Origin: JABMRF01 sp964434235
Lineage (GTDB): Bacteria; Patescibacteriota; Patescibacteriia; UBA11705; JABHMO01
Reading direction: 5' to 3'
NCBI GenBank assembly: GCA_964434235.1
Contig: CAYSUN010000038.1
Span: forward strand, 1-11,431
DNA: 11,431 nucleotides
Within the stretch, counting starts at the first letter, position 1, and the number at the start of each line of letters is the position of its first letter. The notes under the pieces were generated by a model. The model did not search any database. It saw nothing but the letters and a program-made list of their open reading frames with translations, and was not told the origin of the DNA. The position numbers were made by a program, and so were the translations under genes. Of the stretch, positions 1 to 7,186 are shown in pieces.

Positions 1-14
1 TTGTCATATGCCCC

Positions 15-54
15 AAGTTTAGCAGAAAAGTGCAATATGTGTGTGCACATTACC
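15..54 (+). repeat. 40-bp upstream repeat, copy 1
   Basis: This 40-bp block matches 2528-2567 at 37 of 40 positions with no gaps. In both copies a TTGACA hexamer follows after the same 8-nt gap (63-68 here, 2576-2581 there). In the other copy that hexamer is the -35 box of a perfect promoter. Here no -10 lies at 16-18 nt; the only candidate, TATAAG at 80-85, is just 11 nt from the -35 box. The copy therefore looks like a promoter module crippled by a small deletion. The block contains an ATGTG/CACAT inverted repeat (37-50) that could be an operator. Confidence 0.7.
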
Positions 55-385
55 AGGGGTGCTTGACAATTGGCATGAATATAAGTTTTGGCGAAAATAT
101 CGATTATCTGTGTGTCAGCCAACTTATTTGTCTTTATTGGGATTTGTAAATGTTCAAAAGTATGGTATTCCTTTGGATGAGTTTGGTGTAAAATCTAGTA
201 TGGTTGTAATTTGGGATATTACCAATGGATCAATGAAAGTTGATATGCACGCCTTTGGTAATGAGAGTAATTATTGTGTGGATGGGGAAGTGGTGCGATT
301 CTTGGATTATGGATCAGTTAGAATGTATCCAGTATTATTGGAGTATGGAGATAAGATTCTTGCGGAATTTAAACCACACAAGTAA
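41..385 (+). CDS. unrecognised small protein, possibly 5'-truncated
   Basis: I do not recognise this protein. The frame is open from 23 (a TAG lies at 20-22) and encodes up to 114 residues from a GTG at 41. No Shine-Dalgarno site precedes that GTG. It also lies inside the 40-bp repeat shared with the promoter region at 2528-2567, so the first 10 or so residues are probably not real protein. Other in-frame starts are GTG 59, GTG 110 and TTG 128, none with a convincing SD. The body alternates hydrophobic and charged or aromatic residues, as expected for a soluble beta-rich domain; I see no membrane segment and no catalytic motif. A strong terminator follows the stop, which supports a real transcription unit. 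The gene may be the 3' remnant of a longer one whose front was replaced by the repeat. Confidence 0.5.
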   Translation: MCTLPGVLDNWHEYKFWRKYRLSVCQPTYLSLLGFVNVQKYGIPLDEFGVKSSMVVIWDITNGSMKVDMHAFGNESNYCVDGEVVRFLDYGSVRMYPVLLEYGDKILAEFKPHK

Positions 386-394
386 ATACAATAG

Positions 395-424
395 GTCCAG
401 TTCAAAATTATGAGCTGGATTTTT
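395..424 (+). terminator. Rho-independent terminator after the first ORF
   Basis: A 9-bp stem pairs 395-403 with 412-420 (two G-T wobbles; core CCAG/CTGG) around an 8-nt loop, followed by TTTT at 421-424. It starts 9 nt after the stop at 385 and separates this ORF from the sulfatase-fold gene. Confidence 0.65.
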
Positions 425-518
425 AGATTTAAAATTTTTTTATTAAAGTTGTATTTTTTTAGTAGTTAAATGGTGTGTGGAGCTTGGTTTAATTTTAGTA
501 ATTTATTATAAAATGTTA

Positions 519-527
519 TGCTATAAT
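519..527 (+). promoter_or_regulatory. extended -10 promoter for the LTA-synthase-like gene
   Basis: A TATAAT hexamer at 522-527 is preceded by TG plus one base (519-521), the extended -10 form that can work without a good -35 box. No clear -35 exists 17 nt upstream. The expected start of transcription is near 534, leaving a leader of about 50 nt before the ATG at 587. The rest of 425-586 is very AT-rich, and I see no other gene or structure there. Confidence 0.5.
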
Positions 528-586
528 AATATTAATAAATTTATTTAATAAGATTAACGATTTAATCATCCAGTCTTCAACGTAAC

Positions 587-2515
587 ATGATAAATAAAAA
601 AATAATTTTATCAGGGGTATTTTTTTGTATTTTACTTAGTCTGAACGGTATTTATTTTTTTGTTTACTTTTCATTGTTAGATCTGTCTTTTTCTTTGCTT
701 CATTTTTTTTATTTAGTGGTTACTACTCTTAGCTTTTTTTTGTTGATTAATTTTCTTCGTTGGAAGTCATGGCAGTTCGCGTGTTACCTTGTTTTACTAT
801 GTTTTTATTTATCATCCTTGGTAAATTTTGCTTATTTTAAAGTTTTTTATGTTTTTATAGACTTTAGTTTCAATCAAACCCAGCAATTAGATACTTCGAT
901 GGCTTCCTTTCTAAAAGACTTTATTCATTTGGTTCCACTCGAGTTGTATATTTTAGCTGGAATCGTTTATTTGGGTTCATTGATTAATTTAATTATATTT
1001 TTTCTACTCGGCAGAAAAGAACGTGAAAATATTTTATTTAATTCTTCAGCTTTGCAATTAGTTAGTCAGACCAAGAATAGGTCAGTAAAACAAATTTTGG
1101 TTATTGTAACTTTTTTTTGTCTAGTTAATTTTGTTGCTTTCGGTTCAGCTTCATATTATTACAATAATCCAAGAGATACCTGGTGGGACATAAAAAGTCA
1201 GTTAACAGATTTGGGTTTTTATGGTTATTTTTATTCTCAACTTTATGCTCAAACTCAAGACGAAGAGTATACTGATTCTGATCTTCAGGCGTTACAAAGA
1301 GTTCAGAATACTTACCAACAGATAAAAAAATATACGGCGGTAGAAGAGTCTTCTTTTGCTTTACCACATTTTGATAAACCACCAAACATATTAATGGTTC
1401 AGTTAGAGTCTACTGCAAGTTGGGCAGTTGAAAATGATCCAAGTCCTACTCCATATTTGAAACAGTTGATGGAAGAAAATATTGTTATTGAAAATTTTCA
1501 TGCCAACAGTTGTGAAACAATTAATGCTGAATTTAGTTCAGTGTGTAGTTTCTTGCCAAACTCAGACGAACCGATAAACTATTCTTATATAGAGAATGAT
1601 TACTATTGTTTACCGGAAATTTTGAAGGAAAAATATGGATATTCAACAAATTTTTTTCATGCTAATACCGCAGATTTTTGGAATCGTGATTTGTTGAATC
1701 CTAAATGGGGTTATGAAAATATTTATCAGGTTCCATATTTTAAACAAAAATTGGATGATATTGAGTTTCTCAAAAGTACAGTCAGAAAACTGCACAGTAC
1801 AAAACAACCATTTTTTGCTTATGCAGTAACTTATTCTGCTCATTCACCACACAATCAAGAATTAATGGATTATCAATTAGCGTCTAATGGGGTAAAAGTA
1901 AAGCCTTTTGCTGGGAACTTAGATCCTTGGATGGTTAGTAGCTCAGAAATTAGTGAACAGGAAATTCGAGAATATTTTGGTTTTCTCAAAGTTGCCGATG
2001 ATGGGCTAAAAGCAATGATGACAGAGCTGAAAAATTTAAAGATGTTGGAAAATACAATTGTTTTGATTTACAATGATCATAGATATTATAATTTTAAAGG
2101 TAATGATCGGTTATTTAGGTTTAACGCATATAATAGGATGCCATTTGTTATGATATTACCACAAAAAATTCAAGCGACTTGGCACAGCTTAGCTTCTCAC
2201 CTTGATTTGGCACCAACTATTCTCAATATAATTGAGCAAGAGGATTATTCTCAGCCAGAAAATTTCTTGGGACAAAGTCTTTTCGCTAAAGATTATACTC
2301 CTGTGGTAGTGAATAAATGTCTTGGTCGGGTTTACTTTGCTAATTCAGATGTGATTGTTGCGGGAAATACTAAAAGCAAGAGTTATGGCCTTACGCTTGC
2401 TCCGCCAGATATGTTGGAAATTCAAAAACAAAAGTGGTTTGGCCTTGTAAAGTCAATAGTCAGTCAAAGCGATGAAGTCTTGTTTAGTAATGGTTTGGCA
2501 GGGGATGAGTATTAA
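587..2515 (+). CDS. LTA-synthase-like membrane phosphotransferase (sulfatase fold)
   Basis: This 642-aa protein is probably a polyglycerol-phosphate or phosphoethanolamine transferase of the LtaS/OpgB type. About five hydrophobic segments (roughly residues 6-29, 33-57, 63-90, 110-141 and 166-188) precede an extracytoplasmic alkaline-phosphatase-superfamily domain from about 265. Family landmarks are present: QLES with metal-ligand candidate E274, nucleophile candidate T311 in CETINAEF, FWNR at 364-367, a His at 419 in SAHSPH, and the metal-binding pair D497-H498 in YNDHR. Length and layout match LtaS-type enzymes, and all catalytic positions are filled, so it is likely active. The substrate cannot be told from sequence: a lipid-derived phosphoglycerol or phosphoethanolamine head group moved to a surface glycan is plausible. 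The ATG at 587 has no clear SD. The operon next door encodes glycosyltransferases on the other strand, so a link to surface glycan is possible but unproven. Confidence 0.85.
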   Translation: MINKKIILSGVFFCILLSLNGIYFFVYFSLLDLSFSLLHFFYLVVTTLSFFLLINFLRWKSWQFACYLVLLCFYLSSLVNFAYFKVFYVFIDFSFNQTQQLDTSMASFLKDFIHLVPLELYILAGIVYLGSLINLIIFFLLGRKERENILFNSSALQLVSQTKNRSVKQILVIVTFFCLVNFVAFGSASYYYNNPRDTWWDIKSQLTDLGFYGYFYSQLYAQTQDEEYTDSDLQALQRVQNTYQQIKKYTAVEESSFALPHFDKPPNILMVQLESTASWAVENDPSPTPYLKQLMEENIVIENFHANSCETINAEFSSVCSFLPNSDEPINYSYIENDYYCLPEILKEKYGYSTNFFHANTADFWNRDLLNPKWGYENIYQVPYFKQKLDDIEFLKSTVRKLHSTKQPFFAYAVTYSAHSPHNQELMDYQLASNGVKVKPFAGNLDPWMVSSSEISEQEIREYFGFLKVADDGLKAMMTELKNLKMLENTIVLIYNDHRYYNFKGNDRLFRFNAYNRMPFVMILPQKIQATWHSLASHLDLAPTILNIIEQEDYSQPENFLGQSLFAKDYTPVVVNKCLGRVYFANSDVIVAGNTKSKSYGLTLAPPDMLEIQKQKWFGLVKSIVSQSDEVLFSNGLAGDEY

Positions 2516-2527
2516 AAAATATTTCAT

Positions 2528-2567
2528 AAGTTTAGCATAAAAGTGTAAAATGTGTGTGCACATTACC
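2528..2567 (+). repeat. 40-bp upstream repeat, copy 2
   Basis: This block matches 15-54 at 37 of 40 positions and ends 8 nt before the -35 box of the promoter at 2576. It contains an AATGTG/CACATT inverted repeat with a 4-nt spacer (2549-2564), centred about 23 nt upstream of the -35 box, where an activator might bind. The function is inferred from position only. Confidence 0.7.
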
Positions 2568-2575
2568 TACTTCTA

Positions 2576-2604
2576 TTGACAAACTTGTGTAGGCGTGATA
2601 TAAT
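2576..2604 (+). promoter_or_regulatory. perfect-consensus sigma-70 promoter for the 95-aa gene, copy 1
   Basis: TTGACA (2576-2581), a 17-nt spacer and TATAAT (2599-2604) match the housekeeping consensus at all twelve positions. Transcription should start near 2611, giving a leader of about 46 nt before the ATG at 2657. Such a strong promoter on a small gene suggests high expression, or control by something binding the repeat just upstream. Confidence 0.85.
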
Positions 2605-2656
2605 CTATTGTTGATCATTTTGAACTGAAATTACTAAAACAATAGGGAGAATAAAA

Positions 2657-2944
2657 ATGGAAAGTATGCCAAAGTTGCTGGAGTGTCTGGATCAGGAACA
2701 AAGAAAAGCAATGATGCTCTTGAATCTGTATTTTGCTCGCAGTTTGAAAGAAAATGGTTCTGCGTTTTATTTGCCTTATAAGACGGCGTTACGGATTCTC
2801 CGAATCTTCGGACCATTTAGTTTTGATGAAGAAAGATTTCTTGACTTTCTTCTCCGAGATGAATTTACAATCGATGGAAATGATGACGATTTCATCTTTC
2901 CAAAAGATGTAAGTGAGTGGTTGTTGGCGGAATTACATAAGTGA
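2657..2944 (+). CDS. unrecognised 95-aa acidic helical protein, copy 1
   Basis: I do not recognise this family. The 95-aa protein appears soluble and mostly helical. It has a Leu/Met-rich front half (LLECLDQEQRKAMMLLNLYF, residues 7-26), a basic stretch (KTALRILRIFG) and an acidic tail (DEF..DGNDDDF) ending in a short helix. It has no membrane segment and no catalytic motif; small regulatory, adaptor or nucleic-acid-binding roles are possible. The SD GGGAG (2645-2649) sits 7 nt before the ATG. The promoter upstream is perfect consensus and a bidirectional terminator follows. A copy at 9316-9603 differs only at residue 2 and in the last few residues. The gene reads less AT-rich than its surroundings, consistent with transfer or strong selection. 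Confidence 0.85.
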   Translation: MESMPKLLECLDQEQRKAMMLLNLYFARSLKENGSAFYLPYKTALRILRIFGPFSFDEERFLDFLLRDEFTIDGNDDDFIFPKDVSEWLLAELHK

Positions 2945-2962
2945 TTTCAAATTGAATGAAAC

Positions 2963-2999
2963 AAAAAGATATCAGTAAATTTTCTGGTATCTTTTTCTT
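2963..2999. terminator. bidirectional terminator between convergent genes
   Basis: A 13-bp stem (2963-2975 with 2984-2996, one G-T wobble) has an A-tract on the left and a T-tract on the right, so it can stop transcription in both directions. It ends the 95-aa gene on the + strand and the operon, whose last gene stops at 3028, on the - strand. Confidence 0.85.
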
Positions 3000-3027
3000 T
3001 TTAAATAGAAGTTCTTCATCGCTAATT

Positions 3028-3495
3028 TTAATCAAAACTTTTTAGTCCTAAGTACCTAAACTCTTCAAATCCTTTTATATTATCATTTTGTAAAATGTCA
3101 TTTAATTCTTCGGGATACCATTTCTCATTATTAAGCTCATCAATTGATAAAGCTTTCAGCTTGGTTAAGACCTGCTTGTTATCGCTTAATTCAGGATCAC
3201 TACCTAATTTCATTTCTCCATCAATGAATTCGCAGAGAACATAAAACTCTATTCCAGTATCCTTTCCTAGTCGAGTTTCTCTAATATAAACAATTTTATT
3301 AGCTCTTACATTCAAATTGGTTTCTTCCAAAACTTCTCTTTGAGTTGCTTCAAATATGGTTTCTCCGTTTTCAATTCCTCCGCCAGGAAAGATAAAAAAT
3401 TTACCATGTTTTTCTTCGTTATGTTCAACCACGATAAAAGAGTCATTTTTTTTGATAATTGCTCGAACACCAAGACTTATTGATTTTTGGGACAT
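3028..3495 (-). CDS. stand-alone Nudix hydrolase
   Basis: This 155-aa Nudix protein would hydrolyse a nucleoside diphosphate linked to another group. The Nudix box runs from G39 to about L61: G39, then E45 after five residues, then R53-E54 and E57-E58 as metal and catalytic ligands. The usual final glycine is replaced by N60. A beta-strand lead (SISLGVRAIIKK) and the FPGGG turn precede the box. Length is normal for a single-domain enzyme. It is the last gene of the operon: its ATG lies 2 nt after the stop of the GT2-kinase gene, with no SD of its own, so translation is probably coupled. Its last 30 codons lie in the direct repeat and recur as a broken copy at 9687-9779. Substrate is unknown; NDP-sugar, dNTP or another nucleotide are all possible. 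Confidence 0.9.
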   Translation of the reverse strand: MSQKSISLGVRAIIKKNDSFIVVEHNEEKHGKFFIFPGGGIENGETIFEATQREVLEETNLNVRANKIVYIRETRLGKDTGIEFYVLCEFIDGEMKLGSDPELSDNKQVLTKLKALSIDELNNEKWYPEELNDILQNDNIKGFEEFRYLGLKSFD

Positions 3496-3497
3496 AA

Positions 3498-5039
3498 TTA
3501 ATGATTATTAAGTTCTTTAAGTATATTTTTTGTAATATTATTGATAAAAAGTTGTTTATTTTCTTTTGAAGTATTTATAATCTTATTTATTTTATCCTTT
3601 TTTAATAAAAGACTTTGTAGGTTTTTGTCCATTTTGTTGAAGATTGTTTCTGTAAAAAATCTTTTTTTCTGTTGATCTGAATTTTCTCCAGCTGCAACTT
3701 GAGAGGAATGTCTTTCCAACCTATCTTTATAATTGGCTGTTATATAATATGTTTGATCAAATATAATACTTTTTTTAGCAATTAAACTAGTTAATTTTAC
3801 TCTGAAAGTTTGTTCCATTACTATTGCATAAGCTAAACTTCTTAAAGGAGAAGATATTTGGAGCACCACGTCTGAATGAAATTTTTTAATTCCTTGTTTA
3901 TCACCAAGACCCTCAAAAGAATACACCAATGTTCTTAGAATATTTGGAACTCTATGTAAACTAACAAATCTTGATAGCTTATTATACCAGTTAAAACTCA
4001 ATGGTCCCATGTGTATATGACATGAAATGCCATTCTCTAATAGCTCATCTTTTATTCCTCTGGCTGTTGTTTTTTTTCCAGAACAATCTAAACCTTCAAC
4101 TAAAACTAAGAACGGAACTTTTCTATTAACCTTACTTGATTTAGGCTCTTCCCACTGGGGACGATTAACAGGATTAATGAATTTATCAGCTCTAATCATC
4201 ATTGTCACTGTTTTTTGCAATAAAATCAAATATAGCCAAAGTTTTTTTCTAGTAAAATTTTCCTTTAAAAATAATTTCCATAGGAATTGTCTATTTACTT
4301 GGTCTTTTGGAAGTTTTTTGAATTCAGAAAATAAGGTAAGACATTTATGAATTTCTATGTTTCTACGCCTCGATACACGAAATAAATCTTTTATATTATT
4401 AATTTGATAAAAATAAGCTATAGCAGAATCAACCTTTTTTATTGAGTTAGTGCCATATTTAGTAAGTAAATGAAAGGATAAATAAATATCATCCACTAGT
4501 AATTCTGGATCTGTTTTTGGAACATGCCAGTCTTTTATTAAAAATGCTCTTCCATGTAAATGTTTTCTAGGAGTATAAGTTGTTGGTGAAACATCATATT
4601 GATTAAGAGCTCTCTCTAAATAACCTTTTTTTAAACCTGTTTCTATAGGTTTTGATATTGCATAAAAAGCCTGTGCCTCAGATTCTATGGCATTACTGAT
4701 TAAATTTATTAGACAATTTTTATCTAAAATAATATCGGCATCAAAAAAAGAAAAGAGTTTTATCCCTAATCTTGTAGCTTTTTTTATAATGATTCTTTGT
4801 GCTTCAACTAAGTTTGCTTTTTTTAATATAATTAATTTATGTTTTATATCTTTATTTTCATGTTGCCATTTTTTTAGTAACTCTTCTGTTTGATCAGTAC
4901 TTCCATTTAAACAGATAAATAAAAATGTAGTATATTTATTAGTAGGTAATTTTTTAATTGATAAAACGACAGAATTAAGTGTTCTTATTATAGTATTTTG
5001 TTCATTTTTTGCACAAATTCCTATTGAAACTTTTGTCAT
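3498..5039 (-). CDS. GT2 glycosyltransferase fused to thymidylate-kinase-like domain
   Basis: This 513-aa protein has two domains. Residues 1 to about 260 are a GT-A, family-2 glycosyltransferase: TKVSIGICAKNE at the N-terminus, NGSTD at 45-49, a DxD metal/nucleotide motif FFDADI with D100 and D102, and a later VDD that may supply the catalytic base. From about 308 a P-loop kinase domain of thymidylate-kinase type begins, with Walker A in EGLDCSGKKTT (E315, K322) and a later IIFDQTYY strand in the position of the DRY motif. The C-terminus is Lys-rich. The open frame extends upstream to a GTG at 5114 overlapping the previous gene, but the GT2 fold begins right at the ATG at 5039, and the intervening 25 codons lie over a hairpin, so I use 5039. 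No SD is visible. The fusion suggests the kinase makes or recycles the nucleotide moiety of the donor used by the transferase. Confidence 0.85.
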   Translation of the reverse strand: MTKVSIGICAKNEQNTIIRTLNSVVLSIKKLPTNKYTTFLFICLNGSTDQTEELLKKWQHENKDIKHKLIILKKANLVEAQRIIIKKATRLGIKLFSFFDADIILDKNCLINLISNAIESEAQAFYAISKPIETGLKKGYLERALNQYDVSPTTYTPRKHLHGRAFLIKDWHVPKTDPELLVDDIYLSFHLLTKYGTNSIKKVDSAIAYFYQINNIKDLFRVSRRRNIEIHKCLTLFSEFKKLPKDQVNRQFLWKLFLKENFTRKKLWLYLILLQKTVTMMIRADKFINPVNRPQWEEPKSSKVNRKVPFLVLVEGLDCSGKKTTARGIKDELLENGISCHIHMGPLSFNWYNKLSRFVSLHRVPNILRTLVYSFEGLGDKQGIKKFHSDVVLQISSPLRSLAYAIVMEQTFRVKLTSLIAKKSIIFDQTYYITANYKDRLERHSSQVAAGENSDQQKKRFFTETIFNKMDKNLQSLLLKKDKINKIINTSKENKQLFINNITKNILKELNNH

Positions 5040-5056
5040 ATAATATATTTTTGGGA

Positions 5057-5087
5057 AGCTGGGATACCATTTAATGATATCCCAGCT
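5057..5087 (-). promoter_or_regulatory. 15-bp intercistronic hairpin inside the operon
   Basis: A near-perfect inverted repeat pairs 5057-5069 onward with 5075-5087 (AGCTGGGATA / TATCCCAGCT core, one G-T wobble, tiny loop). It lies between the stop of the Nudix-NDPK gene (5101) and the ATG of the GT2-kinase gene (5039). On the - strand the hairpin is followed by TCCCAAAAATAT rather than a U-tract, so it is not a standard terminator. An mRNA-processing or stability element, or an attenuator that sets expression of the last two genes, fits better. Confidence 0.7.
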
Positions 5088-5100
5088 GTTGTAATGTGTT

Positions 5101-6084
5101 TTAAGAGAATACACGTTCTATTCCCTTTATGCTTGTTTGTGGATTTGGAGAAACATGAAGTAAGTTTCTACAAAACATTTCCATGTCTATTTTTTCATAC
5201 TTTGGGTGTTGTCTCTTAAGCCATAAGTCCCATTCTTCCTTATTTAAGGGAGTATACCAAGTTACATATTTTCCTCTTAATCCTTCATTAGATCCAGTTC
5301 TTCCTTTTGCTGAATTAAACCGTTTATGTAAACCAGCTTCTCCGGAAAAAACCAGGTGTAATGTCTCATTATTTGTTAGATAAGAAAACACTTCCTTTTT
5401 TGCTGGTTTGTATGTAAAATCAAAGTAAATAATTTCAAGATCTTGTAGGGTTAGGTGTGTTTTCTTCTTTTCTAATAATATAGCATTAGCTATAGAAAGA
5501 AGTTCTTGGATTATCTTATCTTCAAGATTATGTTCAAGTGTGTCTGGTTTTAACATTACATGCACTAATTCAAGTCCTCTGTTATTTATAGGTATAGGTA
5601 TTGTGTCATATTTCTTTAAATATTCAGAAATAGAAAATGTTTCAGTAATAAATACTATTCTATTTTCCACAAGCAAATCTCGAATAAACTCTGGTTTTAT
5701 GTCGTACTTTTCAAAGTCATTGGGGTGTATCCATTGAGAATCTATTATTACTTGACTATTTTTATCTTTTTCAGGGTCAATTCCTGCTTCTATTATACCA
5801 TCATAGCTATTAACTTTGAAAAAGTATTCATAGCTCCGATAATACCCAGGAATTAAAATTTCTCGGATACCAACAAGGTTAATTTTTCCTTGTATTTTTA
5901 ATGTTGTTTCTTCCTTTATCTCTCTTTCTAGGGCAACGGCTAATGTCTCACTATATTCAACAGTTCCTCCAGGCAAAATCCAAAAGAAACGGCTAGTAGC
6001 CTTCTGTTTTATAAATGCTACATTTCCTTGTGAATCTATTATTATAGCTCTTACGTTTTGAGATGTATTTTCAATTAACTTCAT
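5101..6084 (-). CDS. Nudix hydrolase fused to NDP-kinase-like domain
   Basis: This 327-aa protein carries two nucleotide enzymes. Residues 1 to about 145 are a Nudix domain with box G40, E46, R54-E55 and E58-E59; the last glycine of the box is T61. Residues from about 170 to the end resemble nucleoside diphosphate kinase. LKPD (178-181) matches the NDPK IKPD start, and SGEAG (247-251) matches the GE.A segment. KGRTGSNEGLRGKY (260-273) matches the G.T.P..A.PGTIRG loop with R270. NLLHVSPN (307-314) matches N..HGSD, keeping the phospho-accepting histidine as H310. The segment between the loop and the histidine differs from the usual family, so this would be a divergent member. The SD AAGGTG (6089-6094) overlaps the stop of the GT4 gene. 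Likely role: hydrolysing one nucleotide-linked compound and phosphorylating a nucleotide in the same pathway. Confidence 0.8.
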   Translation of the reverse strand: MKLIENTSQNVRAIIIDSQGNVAFIKQKATSRFFWILPGGTVEYSETLAVALEREIKEETTLKIQGKINLVGIREILIPGYYRSYEYFFKVNSYDGIIEAGIDPEKDKNSQVIIDSQWIHPNDFEKYDIKPEFIRDLLVENRIVFITETFSISEYLKKYDTIPIPINNRGLELVHVMLKPDTLEHNLEDKIIQELLSIANAILLEKKKTHLTLQDLEIIYFDFTYKPAKKEVFSYLTNNETLHLVFSGEAGLHKRFNSAKGRTGSNEGLRGKYVTWYTPLNKEEWDLWLKRQHPKYEKIDMEMFCRNLLHVSPNPQTSIKGIERVFS

Positions 6085-6092
6085 CTCACACC

Positions 6093-7175
6093 TTAATCCT
6101 TATTTAATTTTTTAATGAAATAGGATTCCCACTCAGAAGCAAGATTATTAAAAGATAATTCTCTTGTTTCCTGAACAGAGGCCTTTGCAAAATTGGTTCT
6201 TTTCTCATTGTTCATGAGTAAATCAACCGAATTAACAATAAATTCTTCTTGGAATTCTTCTGTATTTGGAGATCCTTCTAATAAAACACCATTAACACCA
6301 TGAAGAATCCTTTCTTCCATCGCTGATCGGCAGGTGCTTATAATTGGTGTTCCAACACTCATACATTCAATAGCACTGATACAGTACATTTCGTCAAAAC
6401 AGGTGGGATACAACATTAATTCACTTTGAGCTTGCAATAGTGCTAAATCATGTTTAGAGACGCGCTTTAAAAGTTGAATGTTATCAAACTTATTTGCTAA
6501 AGCATACATGTCCTTAAAAAAGATATCATTTTCTGAATCTGTATTTCCCCAAAGAGCAAAGCTACCAGTTACGACAAGTTGGATGTTCGCTACTTTTGCA
6601 GTTATTTGAGGCCACATTTTTAACAGATATGCCAATCCTCGATCATGTGCACTACAATAAATAACCTGACCAGACACTTTTTTTGTTTTTCGAAGAGCCT
6701 CATTGTAAATACTTTCATCTATTGCATTTCTCGTTACAAACCAATTGTCTTTATTGATCTGTTCTTCTTTCTCTATAAATCTTCTTTGCGTTTCAGATAC
6801 GGCAATCCAGGTATTAACCTTTCCGGCTCTATCCATTTGAGTGGCACCACTTAAATGATCATCATGAATCCAAACTCCGCGAATAGGACTCGTGATATTA
6901 AAATCATTAAAAACTTCTAATAGACGCAAAGAGATAACAGCGTCAAAATTTTCTTTTGGGTCAAAAGTCCAAATGTGATTCCATTCAACATTACTGTAGC
7001 TTCCTGGTTTGTAACAACAGTTAAAGACCTTTACTTCATGGCCTAACTTAGCCAAAGCAGAACTTAGTAGTACTAACATTGTTTCAGTCCCTCCCAACCC
7101 TCTTTCTAAATAATCCAGAGGATAGAAAGAGAATCTTTTGGCTGATAGGAACGCTATCTTTAATTTTTTAGACAT
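6093..7175 (-). CDS. GT4-family glycosyltransferase
   Basis: This 360-aa GT-B enzyme of the retaining GT4 family transfers a sugar from a nucleotide-sugar donor. The N-terminal Rossmann half starts with KLKIAFLSAKR and has the donor/acceptor loop GLGGTE (26-31). The C-terminal half carries VTGSFALWG and the diagnostic E-x7-E motif: E262 and E270 in FDEMYCISAIECMS, followed by VGTPIIST. Length is typical for the family, and no membrane segment is evident, so it is likely cytosolic or peripheral. The SD AGGAG (7184-7188) overlaps the TAG stop of the transglutaminase-like gene, 11 nt upstream, which points to translational coupling. Acceptor and sugar cannot be told from the sequence. Confidence 0.92.
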   Translation of the reverse strand: MSKKLKIAFLSAKRFSFYPLDYLERGLGGTETMLVLLSSALAKLGHEVKVFNCCYKPGSYSNVEWNHIWTFDPKENFDAVISLRLLEVFNDFNITSPIRGVWIHDDHLSGATQMDRAGKVNTWIAVSETQRRFIEKEEQINKDNWFVTRNAIDESIYNEALRKTKKVSGQVIYCSAHDRGLAYLLKMWPQITAKVANIQLVVTGSFALWGNTDSENDIFFKDMYALANKFDNIQLLKRVSKHDLALLQAQSELMLYPTCFDEMYCISAIECMSVGTPIISTCRSAMEERILHGVNGVLLEGSPNTEEFQEEFIVNSVDLLMNNEKRTNFAKASVQETRELSFNNLASEWESYFIKKLNKD

Positions 7176-7186
7176 TTCAAAATCTC

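Larger units (their letters stand above)
2645..3120. repeat. 476-bp direct repeat, left copy
   Basis: This stretch aligns without gaps to 9304-9779, at an offset of 6659. It carries the SD and coding sequence of the 95-aa protein, its terminator, and the last 30 codons of the Nudix gene on the other strand. From 2663 to about 2928 the two copies are identical by eye; beyond the gene there are about nine substitutions. Homology begins at the SD and ends sharply at 3120/9779. The two copies bracket the six-gene operon in direct orientation. Confidence 0.9.

Noticed and set aside
2605..2645. 8-bp inverted repeat (CTATTGTT/AACAATAG) reaching the SD of 95-aa copy 1, as a switch hiding the SD
   Set aside because: The left arm lies mostly upstream of the expected transcript start near 2611, so the mRNA could not form the stem.
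2634..2816. Antisense open frame under the 95-aa gene, also seen at 9248-9475
   Set aside because: It exists in both copies only because the DNA is duplicated. It lies opposite a gene with a good SD and promoter and has no signals of its own.
4027..4350. Plus-strand open frames within the operon, such as 4027-4350 and 8149-8373
   Set aside because: They are antisense to well-supported domains, have no SD, and their composition follows the opposite strand.
5040..5114. Longer N-terminus for the GT2-kinase protein from GTG 5114
   Set aside because: The extra 25 codons cross the intercistronic hairpin, overlap the previous gene, and precede the normal start of the GT2 fold.
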